Positions 40,430 through 49,437 of a stretch of DNA of 64,000 bases are shown here, piece by piece. Under the pieces are notes generated by a model, which was not told where the DNA came from, ran no database searches, and saw only the letters and a list, made by a program, of their open reading frames with translations. A program made the translations under genes and the position numbers. The stretch is from Enterococcus gallinarum NBRC 100675 (GTDB taxonomy: Bacteria > Bacillota > Bacilli > Lactobacillales > Enterococcaceae), in the NCBI RefSeq assembly GCF_001544275.1, contig NZ_BCQE01000012.1, positions 86,388 to 150,387 on the forward strand, given 5' to 3'. How positions within the stretch are numbered: the first letter of the stretch is position 1; every line of letters begins with the position of its first letter.

Positions 40430-40585
40430 CTCTTTCCCCTCTTTCGGACCTTTGCTGTGAGCATCCTATATATTTATTGCATTTCTAGCGCTATTTCTAC
40501 CATTATTGGAAACACTTGCGTATTGTTGCAAAATAGCTTGATTTTTACTGAAAGTTATCTTTGCTAGCTTATTTCCTGCGATCAA

Positions 40586-42484
40586 TTACGGTTGCGCGCC
40601 GTCGCCTTTCGCAAATGCTTGCCTTTCCTGTGCTTGTTTTCTTAATTTCTTTTGCGCTTTCTTCGATCCACGGTCGATATCTCGGTTAAATTTCCGTTCT
40701 GCAAATGAATGGAACAGACTCTCCAAGTCATACCCTGCTGGATATAATTCTTCTCTAGACATCAGAAGCTTGACTCTTCTAGTGGGAACGATAACCAATG
40801 ATTCATCCAGCAAAATCTGTGCTTGATTGCTTTCTAAATAAGCATAAAACAAGCCCGTTTGATTTGTCTCTGTGTAAGAGATGCGATCGCCTTTTTTTAA
40901 AGTAGCCACGGATACTTGCTGTCGTTCTTTCTGGATGCCTTTAAATACTGCTTTTTCCGTTGGATACTGTTTCGTTTCTAAGTATCGTTGTGCTTTAGCA
41001 ACGATTTCTTTAGAGACTGACATCTTTTCTGCGATCCAAAAGGCATTACTGGTACCCACAGCATCAGAAAGCAGCCGATATTTAGGTGTCAATGTTTCTG
41101 GATCAAAAGCCATTGCAGCCGTATGGAAATCTTGATGATCAATAGCAAACTGTTTGATTTCCCCATAGTGGGTAGTAGCGATCAAAAGCGCACCTGAATG
41201 ATAGATGGCTTCCATGATCGCAATCGCTAAAGCAGCTCCTTCATTTGGCTCTGTTCCGCTGCCGATCTCATCCAGCAATACAATGCTTTGCCGTGAAGCA
41301 TGCTTGACGATTTGGGCAATGTTGTTCATATGTCCCGAAAAGGTACTTAATGCGTTCGCTAAACTTTGTTGATCCCCAATATCCATCCACAGATTTTTCA
41401 AAAATGGAACCTGACTTCCCCCAGCATGTGAAGGAAAGAGACCATAGTGCGCCATCACACAAACCAGTGCCACAGTTTTTAACACCACCGTCTTCCCACC
41501 GGCATTGGGACCTGTGATCACCAAACAGCGAGCATCGTAACCAAGTTGTAATGACAGAGGAACTGCTGCTGCTCCTAACAATGGGTGTCGAACTTCCTGT
41601 AAGTCGATTACTTCTGCTTCATTGATTTCTAGCGGAACACCATGAATTTCACGACAGTATTTTGCTCGAGCAAAGATGATGTCCAATTCAACCAATACAT
41701 CCAGACAGGTAAAAATCTCTGTTAAGTTTTCTGCAAGCAGTCCAGTCAATCCAGCTAAAATTTGATACTCCTCGGCAGTCTCCTCTGCTTTGGCCATTAT
41801 CAAGCGATCGTTCAAGCGAATCGCTGCTTCTGGTTCGATGAAAACTGTTGCCCGTTTATTGGAGCGTTCAATAATCTGCCCTTTGATCTGATGTTGAAAT
41901 TCGGAGCGCACAGGTAGTGTGTAGCGATCATTTTTTTGAATGATTCGTGCATCTTGTAATAGTCGTGGATCTTGCAAAAACTTTGAAAAGACTTTTTTCA
42001 ATTCTGCTTCATGCTTGGCTATTTGTCCCCGGACTTTCCTAAGTTCACGACTTGCATCGGTGTCAATCCGGCCATTTCGGATTTTGTCAAAAATTGTTTG
42101 TACGGTGTCTGAAAAGTCCGTTAATCCTTGCGCATAGCCAGTAAGCCGCGGTGTCTGCCACTGGTTTTTTTCAAACATCTGACGGATCAATCGAAAAGAC
42201 CGTAAAAAGTCTCCATAATCGATCAATTCTCTCGGCTCTAAAATCAAGCCTTTTTCAATTTTTGTCGTATGATGCAAAATATCAGACAGGCCCATGAATG
42301 GCACTTGTTGCCCAGAGCCTAAGAGGGCCATTGCTTCTTGTGTTTCCGCTAGTCTTTTTCTAGCGGAATGAATAGAAGAGGCCGGTTGTTGTTCGGCAAA
42401 TCGTTGCTTGCCATAATCACTAAGGATTCGTTGACTAACAGTTGTTTTAATTGTGTCAAATTCAGTTTCTTGTGGGATATTCAT
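40586..42484 (-). CDS. MutS2-like ATPase lacking the Smr domain
   Basis: This 632-residue protein has a MutS2-type core and clamp and a MutS-family ABC ATPase. Walker A is TGPNAGGKTVVLKT near residue 325 and Walker B/signature is VLLDEIGSGTEPNEGAA near 400-410. It lacks the C-terminal Smr nuclease domain of full MutS2 (about 785 residues) and ends in a Lys/Arg/Gln-rich tail. Bacillus MutS2 (RqcU) acts on collided ribosomes, so a ribosome-linked role is possible. ATG 42484 follows AAAGGA. The gene has its own promoter and an attenuator-like leader with a short upstream ORF. Confidence 0.88.
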   Translation of the reverse strand: MNIPQETEFDTIKTTVSQRILSDYGKQRFAEQQPASSIHSARKRLAETQEAMALLGSGQQVPFMGLSDILHHTTKIEKGLILEPRELIDYGDFLRSFRLIRQMFEKNQWQTPRLTGYAQGLTDFSDTVQTIFDKIRNGRIDTDASRELRKVRGQIAKHEAELKKVFSKFLQDPRLLQDARIIQKNDRYTLPVRSEFQHQIKGQIIERSNKRATVFIEPEAAIRLNDRLIMAKAEETAEEYQILAGLTGLLAENLTEIFTCLDVLVELDIIFARAKYCREIHGVPLEINEAEVIDLQEVRHPLLGAAAVPLSLQLGYDARCLVITGPNAGGKTVVLKTVALVCVMAHYGLFPSHAGGSQVPFLKNLWMDIGDQQSLANALSTFSGHMNNIAQIVKHASRQSIVLLDEIGSGTEPNEGAALAIAIMEAIYHSGALLIATTHYGEIKQFAIDHQDFHTAAMAFDPETLTPKYRLLSDAVGTSNAFWIAEKMSVSKEIVAKAQRYLETKQYPTEKAVFKGIQKERQQVSVATLKKGDRISYTETNQTGLFYAYLESNQAQILLDESLVIVPTRRVKLLMSREELYPAGYDLESLFHSFAERKFNRDIDRGSKKAQKKLRKQAQERQAFAKGDGAQP

Positions 42485-42542
42485 ATGAGGTCCTTTCTTG
42501 TGCCCGTGAAACGTCTCTCCTCCACGTTCAAAAAAAGTGTAC

Positions 42543-42569
42543 AAAAAAGGTGACAGTTCCCCATCACCT
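42543..42569 (-). terminator. Leader terminator ahead of the MutS2-like gene
   Basis: The stem AGGTGA/TCACCT with a 10-nt loop is followed by six T residues. It is short but GC-rich, and lies between the promoter and the gene. It might also end read-through from the LCP gene. Confidence 0.72.
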
Positions 42570-42651
42570 GTTTTTATCAATAACGATTTTGATCGGTATC
42601 TGCAGGCACAACAAATAAACTTAGTATTGTTTATTTGTTTAAATTTGCTAG

Positions 42652-42672
42652 TTAGATACCTAAGACACTCAT
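42652..42672 (-). CDS. Candidate 6-residue leader peptide (MSVLGI)
   Basis: ATG AGT GTC TTA GGT ATC TAA is preceded by AGAGGT at a 6-7 nt distance, about 30 nt after the predicted transcription start. Its last codons belong to one arm of the long-range stem described for this leader. Such small size is usual for ribosome-stalling leader peptides. Confidence 0.5.
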   Translation of the reverse strand: MSVLGI

Positions 42673-42708
42673 CAAGAGACCTCTTTCTTTTTTTGAACGA
42701 TTTTCTTT

Positions 42709-42738
42709 ATTTTAGTATATCTATGATCGAATTGTCAA
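42709..42738 (-). promoter_or_regulatory. Promoter of the MutS2-like gene
   Basis: A perfect TTGACA, 18 nt, TAAAAT on the minus strand, 6 nt after the stop codon of the LCP gene. Confidence 0.8.
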
Positions 42739-42744
42739 CATCAT

Positions 42745-43686
42745 CTATTCTGCCGGTTCATTATGTGTTTGCATATCCAATTCAGAATGTAATCGCTGGA
42801 TCGCTAGCTGTCGTTCCTCATCAGAGATTTCTTGGTAAGAAATCCCTGCTTCTCCTTGCAAGCCATCTCCCGTAAATCCTGTCCCCTGTATTTGATAGAG
42901 ATCAACTGTTGTTAGGGCAGTCTGGTAACTCGTTATTAATCGTGAGATCTGCTGAAAAGTGAGATCCGTTTGGCCGTTTTCTCCAACGATCGACATGAGC
43001 TCTTGGTACTGGAACAAACTTGACAGAGACAGCAATTCTTTAGCGAGGAGCTCAGTCACTTGTCGTTGTCGTCTCTGCCGGCCATAATCCCCTTCTGGAT
43101 CATCTTTACGCATCCGAGTATACTGAAGTGCTGCCCAACCATCTAATTGAAGCTCCCCCTCTGGGTAATGAATTTTCTCAGCCGTAAACTCAAAATCGTT
43201 GTAAACTGTGATTCCGCCAATCGCATCTACAAGATCTGCCATGCCATCCATATTGATCGAGAAATAATGATGAATTGGGATCTGTAAAAATTGTTCGATC
43301 GAAGCGATCATCATTTCGGCGCCCCCAAATGAGTGGGCATGATTGATTTTATCTTTGAAACCTTTACCAACAATCTCTACATAAGCATCACGAGGAATAC
43401 TTGTAATGGATGTCCGCTTATTTTTTGGATTCAATGTCACGATCATGATCGTGTTCGCACGATAGTCTGTTTTTCGCTTTGAATCATTTGCGATACCCAA
43501 AAGGAGCAGACTTAGGGGTTCTACCTCTTCAATTACTGTTGCTTCTCGCCCTTTAATCGGTGCGTGCATGGTTTGAACCGTTTGTTCTGCACGAAGAACG
43601 ATGCGCAGCGCATAGACTGTTCCAACGGTCACAAGCAGTGTTAAACTAACCAAAAGCGTCAGCCACACTTTCTTTCCATTCGTCAT
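42745..43686 (-). CDS. LytR-CpsA-Psr (LCP) family cell-wall ligase
   Basis: This 313-residue protein has one N-terminal membrane segment (about residues 7-27) and an extracellular LCP domain. Conserved stretches are TDYRANTIMIVTLNPKNKRTSITSIPRD, GFKDKINHAHSFGGAEMM and DYGRQRRQRQV, with the Arg and Asp residues used for polyprenyl-pyrophosphate binding. LCP enzymes attach teichoic acids or polysaccharides to peptidoglycan. In E. hirae and E. faecium a member, psr, sits with ftsW and pbp5; this is probably a relative. The start overlaps the PAP2 gene stop by 4 nt. Confidence 0.93.
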   Translation of the reverse strand: MTNGKKVWLTLLVSLTLLVTVGTVYALRIVLRAEQTVQTMHAPIKGREATVIEEVEPLSLLLLGIANDSKRKTDYRANTIMIVTLNPKNKRTSITSIPRDAYVEIVGKGFKDKINHAHSFGGAEMMIASIEQFLQIPIHHYFSINMDGMADLVDAIGGITVYNDFEFTAEKIHYPEGELQLDGWAALQYTRMRKDDPEGDYGRQRRQRQVTELLAKELLSLSSLFQYQELMSIVGENGQTDLTFQQISRLITSYQTALTTVDLYQIQGTGFTGDGLQGEAGISYQEISDEERQLAIQRLHSELDMQTHNEPAE

Positions 43687-44342
43687 GGTCTTCTCCTTTG
43701 CTTGAATTTATCGGATAAATTGTTACTTTTACTCGTAAGAATCCTTTCAGTCCATTCATAAGTCATCAATGTGATCCCACTTGCTAAACAGATACTTGCG
43801 AGGGTATCGCTTGGGTAATGAACGCCTAAATAAAAGCGGGAAAATATTACTAAAAGAATGAAAGAGCCGCCGAGGATAGCCAACAGACCTTTTTTCTTAA
43901 ACAAAAATCGAGTGAAAAGCAAACAGGTAGTCACCAGTGTAACAGCTAGCAGGGTATGGCCACTGGGAAAGCTGTATGAATCGCGAACCATCCCAGCTTC
44001 TAGGACTGGGCGTGGCCGCTGAATCAGCCATTTCATCACTTGACCGATACCACTCACCACAATCAGATTTCCTATTCCCCAGATTGCCCAAACTCGTTGC
44101 TGCTTTTTCCATAAATAGATGCCCAAAAGCAGAAATAAACCAGTTATTGGTAGGATCGTAGCAGTCGAAGCGATGCCCAACATGATTTGGTCTCCTAAAG
44201 CAGTGCGCATCTGAGGCAAATTCCAAAAGAGTCGGTCCATCCTTTGAAACCAGTGTGGCTGATGCAAGACTAGGATCGTCAATAAAAAAAACAATGCAAT
44301 AAAGCTAAGACTGACCGTCATCCGACGAGTTCGATTGAACAT
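43683..44342 (-). CDS. PAP2-family membrane phosphatase
   Basis: The 219-residue protein has six membrane segments. The three PAP2 motifs are visible: KWLIQRPRP near residue 108, PSGH near 127 and SRFYLGVHYPSD near 170. It probably dephosphorylates a lipid pyrophosphate such as undecaprenyl pyrophosphate or a phosphatidate. It lies 14 nt after the RodA-type gene and overlaps the LCP gene, consistent with lipid-carrier recycling for envelope assembly. Confidence 0.92.
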   Translation of the reverse strand: MFNRTRRMTVSLSFIALFFLLTILVLHQPHWFQRMDRLFWNLPQMRTALGDQIMLGIASTATILPITGLFLLLGIYLWKKQQRVWAIWGIGNLIVVSGIGQVMKWLIQRPRPVLEAGMVRDSYSFPSGHTLLAVTLVTTCLLFTRFLFKKKGLLAILGGSFILLVIFSRFYLGVHYPSDTLASICLASGITLMTYEWTERILTSKSNNLSDKFKQRRRP

Positions 44343-44356
44343 TTTAGTAAACTCCT

Positions 44357-45526
44357 TTAATTTATTGGGAAAGTTTTTTTCGGGGCATACGCCTTCTCCA
44401 GCCCAAAAATAATGCCTAAAGAGAGACCAACTGCAATCAGCGAGGTCCCACCTTGACTCAGAAATGGTAGTGGAATACCCGTCAAAGGCAGTAATCCAAT
44501 CGCCGCCCCGATATTTTCAAAAATTTGAAAAACCAAACCAAAAACAAACGTGATCGATAGATAGACCGAGGCTTTATTATTTGTCCGCAATGCTGCAAAA
44601 ATGATCTGATAAATCAAATAAAAATAGAGAAAAATTACTAATGAACTGCCTAAAAATCCAAATGATTCTCCGATGACTGTAAAGATCATATCGGATTCAT
44701 GCACAGGAACGTAGACAGGAATGTGCGTGTCACTTGCCCCGAGGAGACCACCTGAACCAATTGCCCACATACTTTGTACTTGTTGGTAAGCAATCGAGTC
44801 TTGATAAGCAAAAGGATCTGCCCAAGCTTTGACTCGATCCAATTGATAGGGTTTAAAATGCAATCGAAACAACATCGTATTCCCCCAATCAGTAAAGACT
44901 AATAGCAATAACAGTCCGCCAACCACAGCCAATACCGTAAAAATTGCTGTCAACAATTTCCAATGGACACCGGAAATAACAAATAGTGCGCCGAGCATTA
45001 CGATGAAAACCAAACTAGTACCAAAGTCCCGTTGCATATACATCAATAGAAAAGTCGGCAAACTATAAAGCACTATTTTTAGAATGTAGAAACAGTCAGA
45101 TTTGATTGTTCGCTGAATCTGTCTTTTTTCATATAAGAGTGTGAGATACACCATAAACAATACAAAAGCCAATTTCATAATCTCAGAAGGCTGCAATGTG
45201 AAACTGCCGATCCGGATCCAACGTTTTGTATGGGTCAACTCAAACATGACGGGATCATAAAACCAGTACAATAATGTCATCAATCCTAGAGAAAGAACAT
45301 AAAAGATGCCAGAGAACCGCAATAAAAAAGTCGTCGAAAGTAAACTGCCCGCAAACAATGCGATTGCGGCAATGATGCAAAAAAAGAGTTGCCGCACAAC
45401 AACCGGTCCCGGATCAATGCCATCCAGCACACTGGCACCATATTGAACCGCAATACTCAATAAAAAAAGTAAGAAAACCGGCAGAATCAGTGCATAATTC
45501 ACTTCATGTCGTTTGAAGTACTTCAT
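44357..45526 (-). CDS. FtsW/RodA/SpoVE family protein (RodA-like)
   Basis: This 389-residue SEDS protein has about ten membrane segments. SEDS proteins polymerise lipid II glycan strands together with a class B PBP. Family segments include TKRWIRIGSFTLQPSEIMKLA, MQRDFGTSLVF and TGIPLPFLSQGGTS. The start is ATG 45526 behind GGAGGGAAG; a longer frame overlaps ftsW. It overlaps the preceding SEDS gene by 23 nt, a tandem SEDS pair. No partner PBP is encoded in the window. Confidence 0.93.
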   Translation of the reverse strand: MKYFKRHEVNYALILPVFLLFLLSIAVQYGASVLDGIDPGPVVVRQLFFCIIAAIALFAGSLLSTTFLLRFSGIFYVLSLGLMTLLYWFYDPVMFELTHTKRWIRIGSFTLQPSEIMKLAFVLFMVYLTLLYEKRQIQRTIKSDCFYILKIVLYSLPTFLLMYMQRDFGTSLVFIVMLGALFVISGVHWKLLTAIFTVLAVVGGLLLLLVFTDWGNTMLFRLHFKPYQLDRVKAWADPFAYQDSIAYQQVQSMWAIGSGGLLGASDTHIPVYVPVHESDMIFTVIGESFGFLGSSLVIFLYFYLIYQIIFAALRTNNKASVYLSITFVFGLVFQIFENIGAAIGLLPLTGIPLPFLSQGGTSLIAVGLSLGIIFGLEKAYAPKKTFPIN

Positions 45527-46652
45527 TTGCTTCCCTCCCTCTTTCCAATTTGAGGCAAATACCAAAAGCAAACGAAAGAATAAAGTAACTGGAGCCACCA
45601 TAACTAATAAATGGTAAAGGAACCCCTGTCATAGGCATTAACCCTAAGATACTTGCGATGTTGATACTTGTTTGCAATAACAACAATGTGGCAGTTCCTA
45701 ATAGAATCAAGCCTATTTGTGAATCAATAGCTGTTGCCGAACGAATAAACAGGCGCAACACAATTAGAAATAATAATCCAATTACAAAAATCCCTACCAA
45801 AAGGCCAAGCTCCTCTACCAATACCGAAAAAATGAAGTCTGTCTCCGCAACGGGTAAGAACCCTTTTTTCGTGATGCTATTGCCTAAACCCAACCCGCTT
45901 AATCCGCCATTGAATAATGCATAATAGGAATGAATCATTTGGAAACCTTGACCATATGGGTCAGAAAATGGATCTCCAACAAGTTGGATCCGGTTGTATA
46001 CATGCATGAAGAATTGTGGTAACCAGCCGTGTTGTCCTAAAAAGAGGACCGCACCTCCTAAAAGAAATAAACTGGAAATCAGTGCAGTAAATAGCAGGAA
46101 TGTGACTTTGACTGGCACTTGAACAGTCGTGATCATAACAAAAGCCAAAAATAGTAAAATCATTACTCCTGCAACTTTAGGCTGCATTAGAACCAGCCCA
46201 CAACATAGAAATAAGAGAAAGAGCGGCTTTTTTAATTCATTGAAAGATCGTTTGTCCTTAAAATAGTTTGCCAAATAAAGAATCATACCGACATTTGTTA
46301 TTTCTGAAGGCTGAAACTGAATGCCAAAAATCGAAATCCAGCGCTGAGCACCGTTAACTGATACCCCGAAAAATGGCAGGTAGGCCAACAGTAACATGAC
46401 AATGCCAAAGGCCAATAGTCCCACCGCTAACTTTTTGCTTAACAAAATTTCGACGCGGGTTTTTTGAATCAAAAGAATCATTCCCCAACTCAACAGCAGA
46501 AAAATCAGTTGTCGCTGGAACAACGCGGCCGGTGCACCCCCAGCAGTCATCAACCGGTAAGAACTTGCACTATAAATCATTAAAAGACCGATGATACTCA
46601 ACAGCAAATAAGCTGTGATAAGTAACCAATCGATCTTTCTCTTTTTACTCAT
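45504..46652 (-). CDS. ftsW: FtsW/RodA/SpoVE family protein (FtsW-like)
   Basis: This 382-residue SEDS glycosyltransferase has ten membrane segments, with GAQRWISIFGIQFQPSEI, GNSITKKGFLPVAETDFIFSVL and MTGVPLPFISYGGSS. It opens an operon of ftsW-, rodA-, PAP2- and LCP-type genes, all overlapping or within 14 nt. ATG 46652 follows AAGGAG by 8 nt. The gene is preceded directly by an M-box, so its mRNA should respond to Mg2+. It may be a specialised FtsW paralogue rather than the main division enzyme. Confidence 0.92.
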   Translation of the reverse strand: MSKKRKIDWLLITAYLLLSIIGLLMIYSASSYRLMTAGGAPAALFQRQLIFLLLSWGMILLIQKTRVEILLSKKLAVGLLAFGIVMLLLAYLPFFGVSVNGAQRWISIFGIQFQPSEITNVGMILYLANYFKDKRSFNELKKPLFLLFLCCGLVLMQPKVAGVMILLFLAFVMITTVQVPVKVTFLLFTALISSLFLLGGAVLFLGQHGWLPQFFMHVYNRIQLVGDPFSDPYGQGFQMIHSYYALFNGGLSGLGLGNSITKKGFLPVAETDFIFSVLVEELGLLVGIFVIGLLFLIVLRLFIRSATAIDSQIGLILLGTATLLLLQTSINIASILGLMPMTGVPLPFISYGGSSYFILSFAFGICLKLERGREANEVLQTT

Positions 46653-46736
46653 ATCGTCCACTCCTTCCCTTGGAGCAGGTGATTTCAGACGTTATTTATT
46701 TTATCCATTTACGTTTTGAAACATACTCAAGAAAAG

Positions 46737-46802
46737 AAAAAAAGCCAAACTTCTCTCAAGACGTTCGACTTCGCAAGCAATCTCATCGTCCGAGTTTTGG
46801 CA
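46737..46802 (-). terminator. M-box-linked terminator before ftsW
   Basis: GCCAAAAC pairs with GTTTGGC around inner GACG/CGTC pairs and is followed by a run of T residues, 85 nt before the ftsW start. Confidence 0.85.
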
Positions 46803-46978
46803 CTATACAACGTAAAGAAGAAGCAAATTAGTAGTATTTATTTCTTCTTAGCTATTTTATGAAGAGCCTTAATCCGACAATTCCTGTTTTACACATTGGC
46901 GTCTTTCGACGTTTCTGCGCAATAGCTTATGTTTGTATAGGAGCCTCACCTAACAAGGTTATCCGTTATTTTTATTCA
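46745..46978 (-). ncRNA. M-box (ykoK) Mg2+ riboswitch upstream of ftsW
   Basis: The minus strand contains the M-box core: GTTAGGTGAGGCTCC (46940-46954), then CGTCGAAAGACGCCAATG (46895-46912), GTAAAACAG immediately after it, and AGCTATT pairing with AATAGCT to close the domain (46918-46926 with 46846-46855). The conserved loops match the ykoK consensus almost base for base. It is followed by the expression-platform terminator. In this class Mg2+ binding stabilises the fold that allows termination. Confidence 0.92.
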
Positions 46979-46984
46979 TCCTGA

Positions 46985-47013
46985 ATGTTACCTTTTGTTC
47001 CTCATGATGACAA
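46985..47013 (-). promoter_or_regulatory. Promoter of the M-box/ftsW transcript
   Basis: TTGTCA, 17 nt, TAACAT on the minus strand, just upstream of the M-box. Confidence 0.7.
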
Positions 47014-47320
47014 CTGAATTCCGCAATTTTGTGTTTTTCTTTAATTATTCTTAAACATCTTTAAGCAATTGACTAATTCCCCTGTTTTCTCACAACTCAT
47101 TGAATCGCTGCCTTTTTTAGTTAGAGATTTCTCGTTATTTTCAGGACAAAAAAACTGCAACAGCCATTTGCCATCGATCCATCGAGACCCAATCAACTGG
47201 CAACTATTTGACTGAAGTTCAGCCATCAGCTGCAATGATCATGGATCAAAAATGAATCAACTTGGTAAACGGCGTTGCAGTCATTCCTTGTACCTATTTA
47301 AAGGATCAGTCCGCATTTGA
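47014..47320. other. Gene-poor interval between ahpF and the M-box promoter
   Basis: No clear gene or terminator is seen in about 300 nt. A 64-codon minus-strand frame (47041-47235) has only a TTG start and no ribosome site. Confidence 0.5.
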
Positions 47321-48850
47321 TTATTGGCGAATCAAATAATCAAATGCGCCTAACGCTGCTGTTGCTCCTGAACCCATCGAAATAATAATTTGCTTGTAGG
47401 CACTGTCTGTACAATCTCCGGCAGCAAAAACTCCAGCAAGATCTGTAGTTCCATGTTTGTCGACAATGATTTCATTGCGTTCATTCAAAGCCACTCGATC
47501 TTTCAGCCATTCTGTATTCGGCATCAAGCCAATCAAAATAAAGACGCCTTCCACAGCTAAAGTGGCTTCACGATTTGTCTGCCGATCCACATAAGTCAGC
47601 TGCTCCACATGATCGGAACCCGCAATTTCCTTGGTAGCAGCATTGGTGATGACCGTCACATTTTCCAATGTTGCTAGTCGTTTTTGTAAAACAAGGTCTG
47701 CTTTTAATTCCGGCAAGAACTCCAATACATAGACATGTTTTGCCATACCTGCCAAATCAATCGCTGCTTCAATACCAGAATTACCGCCACCAATAACTGC
47801 CACTTCTTTACCAGCAAACAACGGACCATCGCAGTGAGGGCAATAAGCGACCCCTTTATTTTTAAACTCTTGCTCTCCCGGAACGTTAATGTTCCGCCAC
47901 CGTGCACCAGTGGCAAGGATCGCTGTCTTTGTTTTCAAAACAGCACCATTCTCTAATTCCACTTCCACGAATTCATTTTTGCGGATATCTTTGGCACGTT
48001 GTCCTTTCATGACATCTACATTATACTCATTGACATGTTCTTCCACTTGACGCATTAATTTTAGTCCTTCTGTGTAAGGTGTACCGATCATGTTTTCGAT
48101 TCCTAATGTTTCCATCACTTGACCACCGAAAGTTTCCACCACCATGCCTGTATTGATCCCTTTACGGGCAGCGTAGACAGCAGCACTTGCACCCGCTGGA
48201 CCGCCCCCTACGACCAACACGTCAAACAGATCTTTATCTGCAAACGAGTCTTTGCTAGTCGGACCAGCAGCTTGTTCAAGTAATTGTTCGATCGTCTGAC
48301 GACCGCTAGCGAATTCTTCCCCGTTCAAAAAGACGGTTGGTACGGCCATAATTTTTTTGGCATCTACTTCCGCTTTGAACATACCACCTTCGATCATCGT
48401 ATGACTGATATTCGGATTCAAGACAGCCATGATATTCAACGCCTGTACGACATCCGGACAATTATGGCACGTCAGACTAACATATGTCTCAAAATGCAAA
48501 GGCTGAGAGATTTGTTTGATACGGTCTTGAATCGCTTGTTCGACCTTTGGCGCCCGGCCACTAACTTGCAATAAAGCTAAAATAAATGAAGTAAATTCAT
48601 GCCCGAGTGGAAGACCTGCAAAAGCAATGCCACTGTCGATACCTGGTTGCATAATTGTAAAGCTGGGTGTCCGATCTGCAGTTGCTTCTTCGATCGTAAT
48701 ACGTTCGGACATTTCTGCGATTTCTTCTAAGAAATCACGAACCTTTTGTGAGGCGTCATCTGTACCAAGACTAGCTGCGAAAACAATTTCAGATTCCAGC
48801 ATTGCCAGATACTGTTTCAGTTGTTCTTTAATTCCATTATCTAAAGCCAT
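47321..48850 (-). CDS. ahpF: Alkyl hydroperoxide reductase subunit F
   Basis: This 509-residue FAD/NADH disulfide reductase regenerates AhpC. The N-terminal domain (about residues 1-195) is a double thioredoxin fold with the CHNCPDVVQ redox pair. The C-terminal TrxR-like part has FAD-binding VVGGGPAGASAA near 214, the CPHCDGPLF active-site pair near 343-346 and NAD-binding VIGGGNSGIEAA. It lies 9 nt after ahpC in one operon and protects against peroxides. Confidence 0.97.
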   Translation of the reverse strand: MALDNGIKEQLKQYLAMLESEIVFAASLGTDDASQKVRDFLEEIAEMSERITIEEATADRTPSFTIMQPGIDSGIAFAGLPLGHEFTSFILALLQVSGRAPKVEQAIQDRIKQISQPLHFETYVSLTCHNCPDVVQALNIMAVLNPNISHTMIEGGMFKAEVDAKKIMAVPTVFLNGEEFASGRQTIEQLLEQAAGPTSKDSFADKDLFDVLVVGGGPAGASAAVYAARKGINTGMVVETFGGQVMETLGIENMIGTPYTEGLKLMRQVEEHVNEYNVDVMKGQRAKDIRKNEFVEVELENGAVLKTKTAILATGARWRNINVPGEQEFKNKGVAYCPHCDGPLFAGKEVAVIGGGNSGIEAAIDLAGMAKHVYVLEFLPELKADLVLQKRLATLENVTVITNAATKEIAGSDHVEQLTYVDRQTNREATLAVEGVFILIGLMPNTEWLKDRVALNERNEIIVDKHGTTDLAGVFAAGDCTDSAYKQIIISMGSGATAALGAFDYLIRQ

Positions 48851-48859
48851 GTCAACCTC

Positions 48860-49423
48860 CTATATTTTTCCAACTAGATCAAGACTTGGTGTTAAGGTGT
48901 CTTCTCCTTCTTTCCATTTAGCTGGGCAAACTTCACCTGGATGTGTCCGCACGTATTGGGCAGCACGAATTTTGTCGATCAATCCACTAGCATCGCGTCC
49001 AATTCCATCCGCATTGATTTCAACCGTTTGAACAACGCCATCAGGATCGATAATAAAAGTACCTCGTTGTGAAAGGCCACTTTCTTCATCCAGTACATCA
49101 AAAATACGAGAGATCGTGTGAGAAGGGTCAGCAACCATAATGTATTCGATCTTGCTGATTGCATCAGAGTGATCATGCCATGCTTTGTGGGTATAGTGAG
49201 TATCTGTCGAAACAGAATAAACTTCAGTTCCTAGTTCTTTCAATGCTGCATATTGATCTTGTAGATCTTCTAATTCCGTTGGACATACAAATGAAAAATC
49301 TGCTGGGTAAAAGCAAACCACATTCCATTTTCCTTTGAAATCTTCAGATGAAACGTCGATAAATTTTCCGTTGTGATAAGCTTGTGCTTCAAATGACTCA
49401 ATTTCTTTTCCAATTAATGACAT
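48860..49423 (-). CDS. ahpC: Alkyl hydroperoxide reductase subunit C (peroxiredoxin)
   Basis: This is a 187-residue typical 2-Cys peroxiredoxin. The peroxidatic Cys is in [12 protein letters not shown] near residue 47 and the resolving Cys in GEVCPAKW near 166. ATG 49423 follows GGAGGAATCGCT and gives the standard AhpC length. An upstream in-frame extension contains the promoter. The gene is first in ahpCF; a candidate PerR box lies between promoter and start. Confidence 0.97.
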   Translation of the reverse strand: MSLIGKEIESFEAQAYHNGKFIDVSSEDFKGKWNVVCFYPADFSFVCPTELEDLQDQYAALKELGTEVYSVSTDTHYTHKAWHDHSDAISKIEYIMVADPSHTISRIFDVLDEESGLSQRGTFIIDPDGVVQTVEINADGIGRDASGLIDKIRAAQYVRTHPGEVCPAKWKEGEDTLTPSLDLVGKI

Positions 49424-49437
49424 AGCGATTCCTCCAA

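Larger units (their letters stand above)
42485..42703 (-). ncRNA. Attenuator-like leader of the MutS2-like gene
   Basis: The roughly 219-nt leader holds, in order, a 6-codon ORF (42652-42672), a 9-bp CAAATAAAC/GTTTATTTG hairpin (42612-42637), and a terminator (42543-42569). GGTATCT at the end of the short ORF (42654-42660) is perfectly complementary to AGATACC (42595-42601). A ribosome held on the short ORF would therefore alter the downstream fold. Confidence 0.65.

Noticed and set aside
47041..47235. 64-codon minus-strand frame between ahpF and the M-box promoter
   Set aside because: Only a TTG start, no ribosome site, no recognisable features, and odd amino acid composition.
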